64,000 bases of DNA from Grifola frondosa (GCA_001683735.1 LUGG01000019.1:682001-746000), one strand, 5' to 3'. Positions 1 through 12,200 are shown, counted from the first letter of the stretch. A program made the numbers and translations. Notes: generated from the sequence alone by a model not told the origin.

Positions 1-1396
1 CACGGATGTCCGAATGGAGAGTATGTTAACTTTTGACCGGCTGGAACCACCACCAAAGAGCCCCAACGAGGCTGTATAACCTGTGGTCAGGTCTCGACCA
101 TCAACGTTGCAAGACACTGTCAGATATTTCAGCTGAGGACAGTATGTTGCAAATGGGATCAATGCTAGTGTTATCGGAGCTTCTAATGCCATGAGAACGC
201 ATAAGGTAACGAGGTGCGGCCACGCAGTAGCCATATCCTAGTACAAAGACCCTTCACAAGTGAAAGTCTGTACAGATATATGGACATTCTGTAGATTGCG
301 GAGGACAAATAATGGACGGATGTCGTCGGAAGAAATGAGGGACATGGATGCAGATGACTCTGCCTTGATCTCTAAATCCATGGTGGTCATTCGAAAATGG
401 TCAGGCCCAAATCGGATAGAGGTAAGTAGCGATTGAATGTTTGGGTGATCGTGCCGTGAATCCGCCCTGACCTGCAATGTCTCGAGCCGAGCCAAATTCA
501 TGGCCTCGAAGAAATTCAAACATTCATGAAAGTGGCCGTCAATGGTGAGGTTACGGAGAGCTGGAAATGTTTCAAAGCCCGTCAACACGGGGAAGAGCAT
601 TCCGTCCGGTAGTCGAAGGCTCAGCTGCTGTAAGTTTTCCAATTTTGCAAGGGCAAGAAGCGAGCTTTGACTGCAGCTGATACTTGAACACATGAAGTGC
701 TGTAAGCGTTTGGAAGAGGCGACGAGACTATCGATTTCCAAGGCACGAAAGATGGTACCGAAAGCGATGAAGACAGTAATGCTTTCGAGATTTGGACAAC
801 GAGCCCCGATGTATGCCAACGAAGACGCGATCACTTGGGTATCATCCTCTGAAGAGGACCTCGTGAAAACTTCCAAAGTCTTCAGCTCTGGACCAGTAAG
901 GGTGATCATGGCAGGAAGATTACTTAGTCCTTCTGCCCATTGCAACGTGTGCAGCTTGGGGAATAGGATCAGAATGGGGCGAAATATGAGCAACGCTTGA
1001 AGAACATTTGGGTCCAATTCTGCCTCCTCGCAAGCATAAGAAAGGGCCTTGATACGATTTGCGTATGTTGACACCACGGTCCAATCTTGGACCAGTAGCG
1101 GTCGAGTCATTTTCTGCTCGATGACGCATCAATGCAATGATTGACGCAGCCTCATATTAGCTCACCAATGTCTTAGAAGATGTTTGCTGATCGAGCTCAA
1201 CAACCCAAGCATCTGCTGGGAAACACTTCACTAGAGGCGCCAAATCATAGATCTCCTTCCACAAGACGTCAAGAGCAGGTCCGTGAAACCTTCTGCATGT
1301 GACAGCGAGGGAAGCTAAGGTGGATAATTGGTCTGCGGCATGCAGGGCCTCAAAAATATGCTGCGCAATCTCTTCTAAAAGCAAGGAACGATGCAT
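1..1396 (-). pseudogene. F-box/LRR-like protein gene, left copy, 3' end outside window, premature stop
   Basis: The first exon (1166-1396) encodes an F-box-like N-terminus (MHRSLLLEEIAQHIFEAL, then LASLAVTCRRFHGPALDVLW), the usual start of Agaricomycete F-box proteins, which act as substrate adaptors of SCF ubiquitin ligases. A 52 nt intron (1114-1165) joins it in phase 0 to a long second exon of leucine-rich, F-box-type sequence. A nearly identical gene lies at 32020 on the other strand. Against that copy, this one carries a TAG at 238-240 where the other has CAG, yet the frame beyond the stop stays open to the window edge and remains similar. The gene is therefore either a recent pseudogene or a shortened protein of about 365 residues. 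Family assignment rests on the N-terminus; the ubiquitin-ligase role is inference. Confidence 0.7.
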
Positions 1397-1518
1397 GTTC
1401 CTTGGCAGCGGTTTAACATTAGTAAGTCGAGTCGCTAGCTAATGATCTCACAGACTCACGGAGATAATGCAATGAATGGCGCAAAGGACGTTGCAGCTGT
1501 GCGTAGATGTAAACAGCT

Positions 1519-1713
1519 ATGCCGAGTAAGAAACCCACGACAGATCAGGCGGAGCGATATCGCAACCGATCGCAGTACGATCGCGCAGACACGAACTCGA
1601 AGAAAGAGATTCAGCGGTTGTTGGATCCAAATGTGAGGAGACCAGGGTTGGTGTTAGAGTTGAAACTGGGATGGATAATGCGTACGTATCTCGTGAATGC
1701 GGTTTGGCTTTGA
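1519..1713 (+). CDS. Small conserved ORF divergent from the left F-box gene
   Basis: A 64-codon ORF starting MPSKKPTTDQAERYR and containing KKEIQRLLDPNVRRPGLVLE. It has no family I recognise. Its interest is that the mirror-image copy at 31670-31897 keeps the same start (MPSKKPT), the same core (KKEIRRLLDPNA, LVLELKL) and the same position upstream of and divergent from an F-box gene. The right copy has about 12 extra codons in the middle, so the two have diverged by in-frame change. About 120 bp separate the two divergent start codons, suggesting a shared promoter. It could equally be a first exon or a by-product of the duplication. Confidence 0.35.
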   Translation: MPSKKPTTDQAERYRNRSQYDRADTNSKKEIQRLLDPNVRRPGLVLELKLGWIMRTYLVNAVWL

Positions 1714-1861
1714 GTCTTTTTCGAATGCGCCGCAGGAGTACGCAGCATGTCCGTGAGAATCGAAGCTCACGTTTCGCGCGTGTTGATAGAATAATCATGA
1801 CTCGCCTGATTCAAACCAGGTCAATCGCACATCGTAGAAAACGAGACTAAGTACTGTGGCA

Positions 1862-1990
1862 ACTCACAAACTTGTAGGCCGGATAGGGTCAAGAACAGCA
1901 CCATGACCTCTGTCCGTGGATAATAAAACTGGCGTCTGTCTCAATGAGTGTAATGGACTCGTCATTATACGACGGTCAGCTCTAGACAAG
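1862..1990 (-). repeat. Copy 1 of a ~130 bp direct repeat bounding the 4.7 kb left-arm insert
   Basis: Read on the minus strand, this block (with the core TTATCCACGGACAGAGGTCA) recurs at 6690-6830 in the same orientation and at 31205-31465 inverted. Its flank towards the F-box gene matches the flank of the right-hand copy beyond 31465. The other flank does not match. That is the pattern left when one of two direct repeats forms a recombination endpoint. Confidence 0.75.
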
Positions 1991-2251
1991 CTGTAGGAGG
2001 ATATACAAAGCTGCGATGGAGCTGATAAAGATGCTTGACATTCTAATCCGTCATCATGATCATTGGAATTGACATGCATGTCAAAGACGCATCGAAATTC
2101 CCGGAGCGACTTCGAAGCACGGTGGCAGAACTACAAAGGAAGTTCACGTCACACATGAAGCAGCGCTGTGGCAGCGCTGACCTTCGTCGTGTACTCAGTT
2201 GTGTTCATCACCACAGTCTATAAATCAGTTCTCAGTTATCTCCACTGTATG

Positions 2252-3244
2252 TCAATGATCATTCTCGAAACCACGTACCTCTTCTATCCCGTACACGGCC
2301 TTCAACGAGGACAAAGTTAACTCTATCCCTCCCAGTTGTTCATGCGACACCATCTTCAATTCACCGACTCCGCTCGGAGTCGTAGAATCAAACATAGACT
2401 CATAGCCAACGCGTTCCAAAAAGAAAGAAAGTCGTTTCGAGTTCTCCTGTTTTCTGCTCAAGAGGACCTGGGAGGATATCCCAAATATCTCGCGGTGTTG
2501 GTCAGGAGTATAAATTCCATGGCAACGAGGAACTCGCGACATGAAGAGCTTATTCTCTGGACCCGTAGAAAGACGAGACAGCCCCCGTATGTCCTCTTTG
2601 ATTTCGATATCGCACCGTCAGAGTGCCGCCATTCCCGAATGTGAGCTTTGGACATCAAAGACAAGGCGGCACCAGACAAGAGTCCCAAAATCCCCAGAGG
2701 CAGACGGCACGAATGATGAAATCAAGAGAAAAAGAGAAAGGGAGACGAACGACATGCTGATATCAACCACCCAGCGCCTGCCGAACGAACTCCCGCCTCA
2801 CTTCTCCGAGACTGCAAGCAACAAAGCAGCTGCCTTCGCATCCCAGAAATTCTCGAGAACCAGAGCTCGGACAGACAGACAAAACAAGTGAGGAAGAAGC
2901 GACAACAGTCCATCCGCGCCATCAATTTCCAATTCCCTGATTAATCGGCTGGTGGTTGGTTGGGTATGGATTCCTGCGGTGAGAGGCACCGCAACAAGAT
3001 AGATTTGTTGCAGGCGAAAGAGCTCCAATGGTTGATTGGCAGCGGCACGAAAGTACAAAGGCAATGTTTGCCCGCAAGAGTGTATGCGCCGTCGCTTGGA
3101 AGATGTGTCATCGATGATTGTTTTGTAGAAAATATTTGCGCATAGTTCGGGCCCGCATTCGAAAAATTCATTCCACTTCGTCCATCTCAGTGCATAGGAG
3201 AGCGCACGCACCATAATTTCCACGCAGATTTCAGATATGTCCAC
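2252..3244 (-). other. Possible unrecognised multi-exon gene
   Basis: Two minus-strand blocks look more protein-like than their surroundings. One is 148 codons (2798-3244) with LTAGIHTQPTTSRLIRELE and LLSLLPHLFCLSVRALVLE. The other is about 100 codons (2252-2600) with GPENKLFMSRVPRCHGIYT and QHREIFGISSQVLLSR. They are in different frames, so a gene would need introns, and I could not fix convincing splice sites between them. No domain is recognised. The leucine-rich first block could be a decayed F-box relative, but that is a guess. The alternative is chance open frames. Confidence 0.25.
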
Positions 3245-3514
3245 CGCCGCAGACGCGATCGGAGGCCCCGATAAGCATCAACATATGCAACTTGTCCTCG
3301 CTTAGCAGCGCGGTCTGCAGAGAGTCGCGACTCGGCAAAACGAGGTGCTTTGTGGTGGACCAAAGCGCGCATGTGACCGAGTGCTCCGCCACTTTGTGGC
3401 TAGGTTGAAGTTCAACTTGACCTCCAACCACAACCTACTTATCTCGCACTCCATTCCCTGCCCCCAAACCCAACATCAGCTCTCCATTTGGCTCTCACAA
3501 CCACGCACCTCGTC

Positions 3515-4623
3515 ATGGTTAAGCCTTCTTTTGCAAAACTGTTGAAACCGGTGGTCCACTCACCAAGGCCCAAGCTGCCTCCGGAGAGCTTCGCCGCTGT
3601 CCTCAACAATGAGTGGGACATCGTTGGTAGTAAAGTCATTCGCTATTCGGGGTTATCGGTGTCAACAAACAAAACAGTTAGTCTGCTGTTGATGCATGGC
3701 TCCTCGAGAGCATATCACTCACCGTTGATTTCCGTTCGCAGCCACTCCACACATTTGCGGCCAAGTCAGACCATATTTGGCACATTGATCCGTTGTTCCT
3801 CCAAGGCTTCAACACCACTAGCAACTTTTTCCAGATGTCGGAGTCAGCGGCCTCACCCGAGTGCCACACAGATACCTTCGACATCCCACTCGACGCGATC
3901 CCAGGCCTCGACCTTAGTTTCCTCGACGATGACACAGACGTCCTCAACGCCGAAGAACAACAGGCGGTCGATACCGACACATTATCGCCACCGCCTCGCG
4001 CGCTCACCTCTCCCGCCAGCATCGTCGACCAGCCACAAAGCTTCTTCTATGACGACGGCGACAGCGACATAGACGCAATCGCAGAGACCATAGAATGGGT
4101 GGACAACTGGCCATCCGTCACTGTGCCTCCGCCCACTTTCGCGCCGCTCGGAGGCGCCATGGGCTTGACGATGCTAGGCGACACACATCCGCCTGTCGTA
4201 CTCCCTGACACCACCTGGGCATCGTCCACTGACGAGGAGGGCGGCGCGGAGTATGTCCTCTCAGCACCAGTGGAGGACGAGTTACCGTTTGACAGCACAT
4301 TGGGCGCGAGCCGCCGCGTGCGCATGCCGGAGCCCGTGGACCTCGACAGCGCCTCTTGCGACGGAGGCATCGTGTCGGACTCGGAACACGAAAGCGAAGG
4401 GGACACTGCTGATAGCAACTCTTCGCGCGGGTCGTCCATCAGCAGGAGTGAGGCTGCATCGTCGACGATCGCGACGCCGCCGCCGGAGACCGGCGTCCTG
4501 CACCCGATCTCTGCGATTCTGCGCGAGAAGTATCAAGTCGCTCGTGTGCGTATTCATGCGGCTATCCAAATGGCGAAGCTGTCCTTTGTTGGACAGTTGG
4601 GATGGCCTAGGTCGAGGGCGTGA
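3515..4623 (+). CDS. GDW/PGLDL family protein A (unknown function)
   Basis: A two-exon gene (3515-3676 and 3742-4623, 65 nt intron with donor GTTAGT, phase 0) encoding about 347 residues. Exon 1 carries the family motif PPESFAAVLNNEWDIVG. Exon 2 carries IPGLDLSFLDDDTD, then a long acidic and Ser/Thr/Pro-rich stretch that is probably disordered, then ATPPPE near the C-terminus. The same three motifs, order and intron position occur in the genes at 13165, 40046 and 41631. No catalytic domain, signal peptide or membrane segment is visible. The acidic, low-complexity make-up would suit a regulatory or scaffold protein, but this is inference. ATG 3515 was chosen as the first ATG in the frame. The gene lies in the 4.7 kb segment that is missing from the right arm of the inverted duplication. 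Confidence 0.7.
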
Positions 4624-5553
4624 TGAGCCCACACGTCGTGAGCACAATTCCTGTTCGGTACGAGGAGTTTTTGCTCACTGCAGTTGTTAGAAAACATATA
4701 GACATTGGAATGGCGGTCGCTGCACGCACCGCCCACCTCCTCAGCATCTTCCTCTGTTTTATAGAATGGTTTCGATTGATTCATCTGGATTGGGTTCCTG
4801 CACTGTACATAATGCGTCAGTGTGTAAAATTTGTATCGTGAGCGAAATGCTCATACCTCTTCAATGTTCGTTATGATGCTCGACTTCGTCGTCAACTCTT
4901 GGAGCGGGTATAGATTCGCATGCTGCACTCACGGTGAGGTGTAAAATTGTGTCATTCGTGGGCAGAACGCTCGCACCGCTTTGTGACACGAAAATCTGTC
5001 TCCTAGAGCAGGTTCGAACTGAATATTGAGGTCGATGCGGTTGTCCTCGGCAGCCTGTCGTCGTCCAAGTTGGCCAAGGCCATATGTGATGTCTCAGTTT
5101 TTTTGTTCGCTGTATTCGTGTGGGAGTTACATCAGTGACGCTGAGCGCGTAAACAGTCGACGGGCGCTTGCGCATTCCTATCATTCGCAGAACACGAACG
5201 ACATCGAGCTCACCCACATTCACTCGTCTGGTTGCGATGAAGAGCTACCATGTGAACAACCCCTCCATAATCGCGCTCTTCGCGCATCTGCCTGCGTCGT
5301 TGACCTGCTAGTTTTAAAGGAGGGCAAGTACGTTCATATTTTCTCCTATCTATTCCCGGGCCCTGATCATTCCACAGGACCACTCGCTCCCAAAGTCCTC
5401 AGCGGATTGCGAAAGAACAGCATCCGTAAATAGGAGAGACCCCATCCAAGTCTCCACCGCAATGACCCCAGACGCATGCGCTCCGACCGGACGACAGGAC
5501 TCCGTCTCGCAATCGACTCTGTCGTCACCGTCGTCATCGCCCAACCACCCCAA
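4624..5553. other. Intergenic stretch, no gene seen
   Basis: Only short overlapping frames are present, without coding character. It holds the 3' flank of family gene A and the upstream region of the CsbD-like gene. I see no RNA gene or repeat in it. Confidence 0.5.
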
Positions 5554-5560
5554 TATATAA
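5554..5560 (+). promoter_or_regulatory. TATA box of the CsbD-like gene
   Basis: TATATAA lies 112 nt upstream of the start codon at 5672, followed by a CT- and CA-rich leader typical of strongly expressed fungal genes. A stress-inducible promoter would fit the gene type, but no specific stress element was identified. Confidence 0.55.
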
Positions 5561-5671
5561 TCCCCTCTCCTCACAATTCTCCCCAACTACTCTCTCGACA
5601 AACTTCCACCCGCATCGGCAGCTTCCCCACTTAAATCACACACCAACCAACCAACTCTCGCACTCTCTACC

Positions 5672-6487
5672 ATGTCTTACGGCAACCAGGGTCGCACCAC
5701 CGAATCATGGGACACCGACCCGAACAACCCCAACACGGGCGCCCAGACCGGGCGTAGCGGTAAATACTCTTGCACATTTTCCATACCATTCGTACTCACC
5801 GCACCGCAGGTTTCGGTCAGCAAGGAGAGGACACGAGCTGGAGCAGCTCCGGCGGCGGGCGCCCCACCTCTGACCCCACCGACACGTCCAGCTGGAGCTC
5901 CGGCCAACAGCAGGGTCAGCAGCAGGGTCAGGGTCAAGGCCAGGGCCAAGGCCGCCGTGGCGGCGAATTCGAAAGCCAAGGCGGCGGTGGAGGCGGCGGC
6001 TTTGACAGCGGCGCGCAGTGGTCCGCCGGCCAGGCCGGCGAAAGCTACGGGAGAACTGGCTACCCGCAAGACACGTCTGGCACCGACACCTACGGTAGCG
6101 GCGGCAACGTTGGGTCCACTGGCGGTGGCGACGACTTTGGCTCGGGCGGCAGTGGTGATATGGGCTCTGGCGGCGGCTATGGTGCTGGTACTGGTCAGTC
6201 CGGCGATGATCAGATGCAGGGTAGAACCGGAAAGCCTAGCATGGGCGAACGTTTGAAGGGTGGGCCGCTTTTGCAGAGGAGGGATTTTTAATTGCTTATG
6301 GTGGTTGTGTTGACAGGTGACGCGGAGAAACTGGCGGGACGCTTCACGGGAAAGCCCAGCATGGTTGAGCGCGGTCAAGCTCGTAAGGTGCGCGCGTCGG
6401 TTTGATGTTGTGATCATAAAGCTCTAACGTTGTCTCGTTATACAGACCGGAGATCCTAGCGACACCAGCTACGGCGATAACTACTGA
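5672..6487 (+). CDS. Gly/Gln-rich protein with CsbD-like C-terminus (stress-type)
   Basis: Spliced exons give an N-terminus starting MSYGNQGRTTESWDTDP, a long Gly/Gln/Ser-rich middle (GQQQGQQQGQGQGQGQG and several Gly runs), and a C-terminal tail containing GKPSMGERLKGDAEKLAGRF and GKPSMVERGQARKTGDP, ending GDNY. The tail has the alternating lysine/glycine repeat pattern of CsbD-like proteins, known as general-stress proteins in bacteria and found in many fungi. Introns start at about 5760, 6261 and 6391. The last two split the CsbD-like part, and the reading depends on splicing there, since the unspliced frame stops at 6291. A TATA box and pyrimidine-rich leader precede it. The low-complexity middle is probably disordered. 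The role in stress is inferred from the family. Confidence 0.7.
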
Positions 6488-6689
6488 ACGGGATTTCGTT
6501 AATCTTGCATGAACGTATTGCGGATGTATTCAACAGTCAGAAGCAGTGTAAGTAAAACTTGTATGATGGTCTGTAGTATGATGCGTGAAGTGTACCACTA
6601 GCGTTGAAATGTCGAGATGGATTGTTAAATAGATGATGTGGACATTTGATATAACTCTTTGCGACAGTCGAACATTGCAAAAGTACTGC

Positions 6690-8262
6690 AACGACTCACG
6701 AGCTTATGGGCCGGACAAGGACAAGAGCATCACGATGACCACCTCTGTCCGTGGATAATGAAAATGGTGTCTGTTTCAGTGAGATATCTATATTAATGGT
6801 CTCGTCATATTATGCGGTTAGGGCAGCACCCCTCTAAAAATGCTCCAGATATCTGCTTTTATGGGAAGGCGAGCCCGACGCGTGGGCGGGCGGGAGGGTT
6901 GGGTGTGCAGGGAGCGGCGGAGACAGGCGCAGCCCTGAACACGTCTCTGCCTCCAGGTGCACGTCCGGCGCATGTCCGAGGCTGAGGGGGACTCGGGGAA
7001 TCGCGTCCTATACGATTGCAAGCGTAACGGCACATCTGCAGCCCACAGAGCATCGTCAACTACGGCGCCCAAACCAGGCAAATAATCCCATTGGTCCAAT
7101 CAAGGGTGCGACTTCTTTCCTTGCGACCATCTGCCACAAGAGAGGAGCCACCGAGCGATCGCAATATCTCACGCACCGCTGCAGTGCGGGATGACGCGCT
7201 CCGGATCCTCCTCCAAGATAATTCCTCCCCCTCCGCTGCCAGGCCCGCCCGCGCGATAATAGCCAGCCCTTCCGCGAATCTGCAGAAGGCGGCCAACGGC
7301 GGCCCGCGTCCCCGACTGCTCGCACCTGTATGGCAGCGGCCCAACACGACAACACGACGGTCGCCATCGTAGACCCTTCGCGCGCCACCAACGTTCCCAG
7401 AACAGAATTCGCCGACCAGGCACCAGCACAAACTCCGGCAACCCACACACAGTGGAACCTGGCGGAACGCGACTCGGCCGCGATCAGAAACTACGGCGCC
7501 ACATCCACCCGGCCAGCCAGACAGATTGCGGCAACCCACCACGGCATTGATGGCTGCGCCCCGTCATATGACGCACCCACGCTCGCCGACGCACTCGAGT
7601 GGCCGCGGTGTCTATTCGGGCTCTTTCCACGCTGAGCAAGTGTGCGTTGTGGAATCCCAACGCGTTGTCCACAGAATGCATCCGGCCCAGGTAGGTCGAG
7701 CGCAGCAGAGAGTCGTCCGCGAGGCCGCGCGGGGGATGTCAGTGTGTGGGTCAGGGCCAGGGTGTGGGCCACGGCGATTGGGTGGGTGGCGGGCAGCGAC
7801 GGCCTTGAGCAGCTCCATTCAGACGTGATGTGCGGAGAGGAACGGGCGAGCGCGGTGTATTTTAGGTCCGCACCACTGACGTCCGGCTGGCAGATTCGCG
7901 GTCGAGAGCATCACCTCCTGGACGGCCGGCGCTGATGCAAAGCACGCCATATAATACAATGCACTGTATGAGGGTGACACGAGCGTAAATGCGCACGTCG
8001 AGAAGGAGGATGCATCACGGCAGCCGGCAAGTAATTATAGCGATCACATACATATGTTGGGCCCTCGCGTCTCGAACGGTGCCGCAGCGATCGAGTTCGC
8101 GAACAGCGTCGCGGCGCGCATTATCTGCGGAAGGGGCCATCGCGCGATCCAACATCCTATCATGAATGGATGAATATTGGATGGGGGAACGAATGAGAGC
8201 TTACGGATGCACGTACCTGGGATCAGACGTGCCCCAGTTTCATCATCGCGGCGATACGCATA
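6690..8262 (-). repeat. Left arm of GC-rich inverted repeat (mirror of 29432-31465)
   Basis: Read on the minus strand, this block is colinear with 29432-31465 on the plus strand. Shared landmarks include a stretch coding TNGIICLVWAP just before TAG and a block ending near the ~130 bp repeat at 6690-6830. The arm is shorter than its partner, having one GC-rich internal unit where the right arm has an extra tandem copy. No transposase, reverse transcriptase or convincing gene was seen. At about 8262 it joins abruptly to sequence otherwise found at 34097-34285 (the HepT tail), so this is a rearrangement junction. It could be a non-autonomous mobile element or part of a plain segmental duplication; I could not define terminal repeats or target-site duplications. 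Confidence 0.75.
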
Positions 8263-8356
8263 TGCTGCTGTTCTCGTTAGGTACATATTTCTGTCCTAGC
8301 AAATCCGAAATGCTACATTGCTCAGCCAAGTCTGCCACAAAAAAGTTCTACCCGTC

Positions 8357-8846
8357 TTAGGGATCTATAATACCTTGTTCCTTGAGCACAGTAATGATCT
8401 CGCTCTCGATTCTAGGAACATCATTGTAAATACTGTCCGCGACTTCACCCCACCTAATCGGTGCCGTAGTCCCGTACTCACGAACCAGCCAGTTGCGACG
8501 CGCAATCTGATCCTTCAACTTGTAATGGATGTCCGGATGAGCTTTGCAAATCGGATCGGTTGTCTTAATCGCGCGAATGTTCTGCACAAGAGATGCGAAC
8601 TCTAGCCCGATCGCTCCGCGGGCGTTGTCGAGTTTCGTGTCTGGGATGGGTCCTTGAGTGGAGAAGACCTAGTAACCACAGAAAGTGAGACGAAAATGAC
8701 CACTAGTTCATCGTATGTATGTTATTGCATATCAAACACACAGTGTTCGTTAGCGCCCCACCAGTCGCAGCAAGTTTGGACTTGATGACTCGAATGTTCG
8801 TCAACGCATTGATGAGAGCGGCCGCTGTCTGCGGGGCTGCTGTCAT
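8357..8846 (-). CDS. HepT-like HEPN-domain protein (toxin-antitoxin related), with intron
   Basis: Two exons (8742-8846 and 8357-8668, 73 nt intron, phase 0) encode about 138 residues, a normal size for the HepT/DUF86 branch of HEPN proteins. In bacteria HepT is an RNase toxin silenced by the nucleotidyltransferase MntA, which AMPylates a tyrosine in the RX4HXY motif. Here the motif region reads RNWLVREYG: the arginine and the target-type tyrosine are present at the right spacing, but the catalytic histidine is arginine, so RNase activity is doubtful. Flanking helices (HPDIHYKLKDQ before it; IRWGEVADSIYNDVPRIESE after it) fit the family. The gene ends about 450 bp from the 3' end of PRP6 on the same strand. 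An MNT-type partner gene lies at 34314. The spliceosomal intron shows that this is a resident fungal gene. Domain assignment is by eye; present function is unknown. Confidence 0.65.
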
Positions 8847-9297
8847 TGCAGCTCCAGAACTTCCGGATAGTTTAGTATGGTTCAGGGAGCCAGAATGATT
8901 GATAGACGTGATGGGTGCAGTTTACGGAGGTACTACTGTACTAATACGACTACTCCAGTTGTCACGCATGACGCATGCATGAGATCATTCATTATGCCGC
9001 AGCTGTGTGATTCCCTCATCTAAAGAAACCGGAAGTCTTGACAAGAATGACACAAAGATAACAAAACAAATGTTCGAAAGGAGTAAGAGCCTCGATAAAG
9101 TGCATCAGGTTGAAAATATAATATCGCTCAAGATACTTATAGCTCGCAGCCATCCAATCAAAAATCCTATTCAACCGCGAATCAATCGCAGTTCACTTAG
9201 ACTGTCGTTGGCACGCCTTGGAATTTACACACGAATACATCAGTACATAAAATACAGAGGAAAATACACCAGAACAAAACTTTGAGGTCATCCAATA

Positions 9298-12200
9298 TTA
9301 GTGCAACACACCAGCGACGAGCTCCAGGATCTCCTTCGTGCTCTTGCCTGCGTTTCCTATATCTTTCGCAACCGACTGCCACACATGCGAATGGTGCGGC
9401 TCCGCAGCGATACACTTCCTGATGACCTCCTCTTGATGTTCCTGTCAACACACCATCAGCATTCACCAATCACATCAGCATGCACCCATGACTTACCGAG
9501 GTCCCATGCTGTCTCTCGAACTTCAGCCACCACGCCCAGGTGTCACCCAAGTCCGGATTGGCAGACGTCGCGCGCTCGAACCACTGCCTCGCCTTCTCGA
9601 TCTTGCGCTCAGCCCAGAATAGCCGGGCAACGGTACACAGCCACCATTGGGTCGCTCTCTGCTTTACGTAGCGCGTCCGCGGAACGCGCCTTGCGTGTTG
9701 GCCGGGATTCCGCCCAAATCGCCATCGACCACAGTAGTCCTGAGGACGGGCATTCTTGCAAACCTAAATAAAACACAGCGATCAATAACACAAGGAAGCC
9801 AAAAAGCAAAAGAAACGCATACCTCGTGCTAGGACAGTCTTCGCTTGTGTGGCACCCCCACTACGCTCTTCGACGCCCACAGCCTCCGCCCATAACAAGT
9901 CATTGGCTGGGTTCGCCAATCTTGCCTTGTCGAGCAGCGCACGGGCCTTGATGCTCTTGCCATCTGCTTCTTCCAGCCGGCTCGCCAAAATCCACAACGC
10001 CGCCTCCTTAGGACACGCCCTGATTCCAGCTGCGAATGATGCGCGGGCGGCGGCGAAGTCGTTCTGCGACTGGTGAATCTGGCCCTGGATCATGTACAAT
10101 TTTGCGAACTTGGGGTACTTTTTCAGCGCGGTGGCGAGTGTTTCGAGCGCGGTGGATGTCTGGCCCTGCTGGCGCTCAAATACGGCTGACTTCATCAGAT
10201 CTGCAATGAACAGTTCATCAGGTGATAAATTGTGGAAGGGTACATGGAAACTCACCCTTTCGGTGTCTGCGACTGTACGGGCGCGGACGAGCAACTCGCG
10301 AGCGACGCCCAGCTCTTTGTTTTCCGCCTCGAGTTTGACGGCAGCCAGCCAGATCTGCTCGCTCTCTGGGTTGGCCACGAAGGCCCGCTCGAGAACTTCA
10401 CGCGCGGCAGGGACGTCGCCTGCCAGCCACTTCTCCTTCGCCCACATGAGCCAGAGGACTTCGGCTTGAGGACAATGGTGAACGGCCCGCGTCAGAATCG
10501 CATCGAGTGATTCCCTATGAACGAAATAATCAGTAACAGATAATCAAAGGAAACCTCGTAAAAGGTACCTGGTTCCATGTGCCTTCTCCAAAGCGGCAGC
10601 TTTGCGCCAGAGGTTCTTCTTATCGGGGAATACCCTCAGTGCATATGCCAAGATCGCACGGGCGGTCCCGACGTTGCTCTTCGCCTCTGCCGCCTCTGCA
10701 TCGCCTACCCAAGTGTCCAGTCTGTCCTCTTCCTCGATATCCATGGCGACCGTCGCCTTCACGATCGCCTCGCACGTCCTCGGTGAACCCTCGTTCTCAC
10801 AGCGCTCCGCCTCTTTGAGCCACTGCTCGCGCGTAAGCAGCACTTGATGCCGCCTGAGCTCGCGCACGCCCGCCTCAATAGTTTTGTCGACGACCGCCAG
10901 CTCTTTCTCGCGCTGCTCCTCGGGCTTGTCCGTCGCGTATGCCTCCTGCTCGAGCAGCCGACCCGCAGCAATCCAGATTTCGTGGCTTGTAGGTATTGCC
11001 TTTCGCGCTTTATTCAGTACAGCTTTCGCCTTATCGGGTGTTTCGAGGCGTGCGAGCGCGAGCCAGAGCTCGACGGAGAGCGGGATGACTTCTACCGCAC
11101 GCGAGAGCAGGATACGAGCGTCCGCGGCGGAAGATTCCAAGTTGACGGTCTCTTTCCAGAGACGCACGGAATTCGGGATGTGTTCGAGGGCTGAGGAGGC
11201 GGTAAGTCGATATATTCAATCAAGTGTGAGACGACGTACCTTTCCGGAGGACACGTTTCTTCGCCTTGACGTCGTGCTCTAGGTCTGCAGCAGCGAGCCA
11301 GACTTTGACGCTTTGGCCAACGTGCTGCACCGCGTTCGCAAGGATGACCTTCGCGTCGTCATTGTTCTGAGATGTGTACATAGGGTCAGAATGCATACGA
11401 AGCAACACCATTCTGTTCACTTACATGAAGTCGTGCAGCCTCTAGCCAAACATCTTCGCTCTTCGGACACTGCTCGCATCCGGCCTTGATGATTTTCCGC
11501 GCCGCGACCATCCGACCGGCATGTTCTTCTAGACAGGCAGCTGCTATCCAGCCTGGTGAGTGCTTGGGATTTGACTTGACGAGAGAGTCAAAGAGCATTC
11601 GCGCCCGTTTGATGTCGCCGATCTCAGCGTCTGTCTTGATAATAACGCTGTCCAACGAAGTGAGATATCCCTTTGGGTCGACGGAAGTGGAGAGACCTGA
11701 AGTCGTGGAGTTCCCTGATACCTGTAAGCGAAGGTCAGTAGATCTGATAGTCTGACAGTGTAAATATATACCTGGTCGAGTTTAAGGGAGAGGATTTTGT
11801 CACGAGCTTGGCCCATTTCGACGAAATTCGTCAGTGTACCGCTTTCAGCGGGCGTCTCGAAACCGCCACTCTGCAGCTTAATATCAGATTCTCTGAATTG
11901 CTGACAAAAGAGGGGAGCACAAACCTCTTGCTGTCTCGTGTCGAGCGAACTCTCGTACTCCGTCTTAGATCTGTCTCCGACAATGACGCTGTCGGGCACA
12001 ACGAATGACCTCTCGTCCCTTTTACGCTTTTTCCGCGTGAGATTGCCCACCTCTGGAATGTTCTCCCACTCCTCGTCCGTGACGACCGCCAGCCCGCGCT
12101 TCAAGTCGGCAAACTGCTGCTGGATCTTCGGCCGCTCCGCGCGATGCCTAGCGAGCTCTTCATTCTCCAGAGCCTCCCTGTGGAAAGAAAGTGATAAGAT

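Noticed and set aside
5677..6417. 246-codon minus-strand frame, Ala-rich
   Set aside because: Shadow of the Gly-rich CsbD-like gene on the other strand.
6690..8262. The GC-rich arms as an autonomous transposon
   Set aside because: No transposase, reverse transcriptase, LTR, terminal inverted repeat or target-site duplication could be identified; kept as duplicated repeat only.
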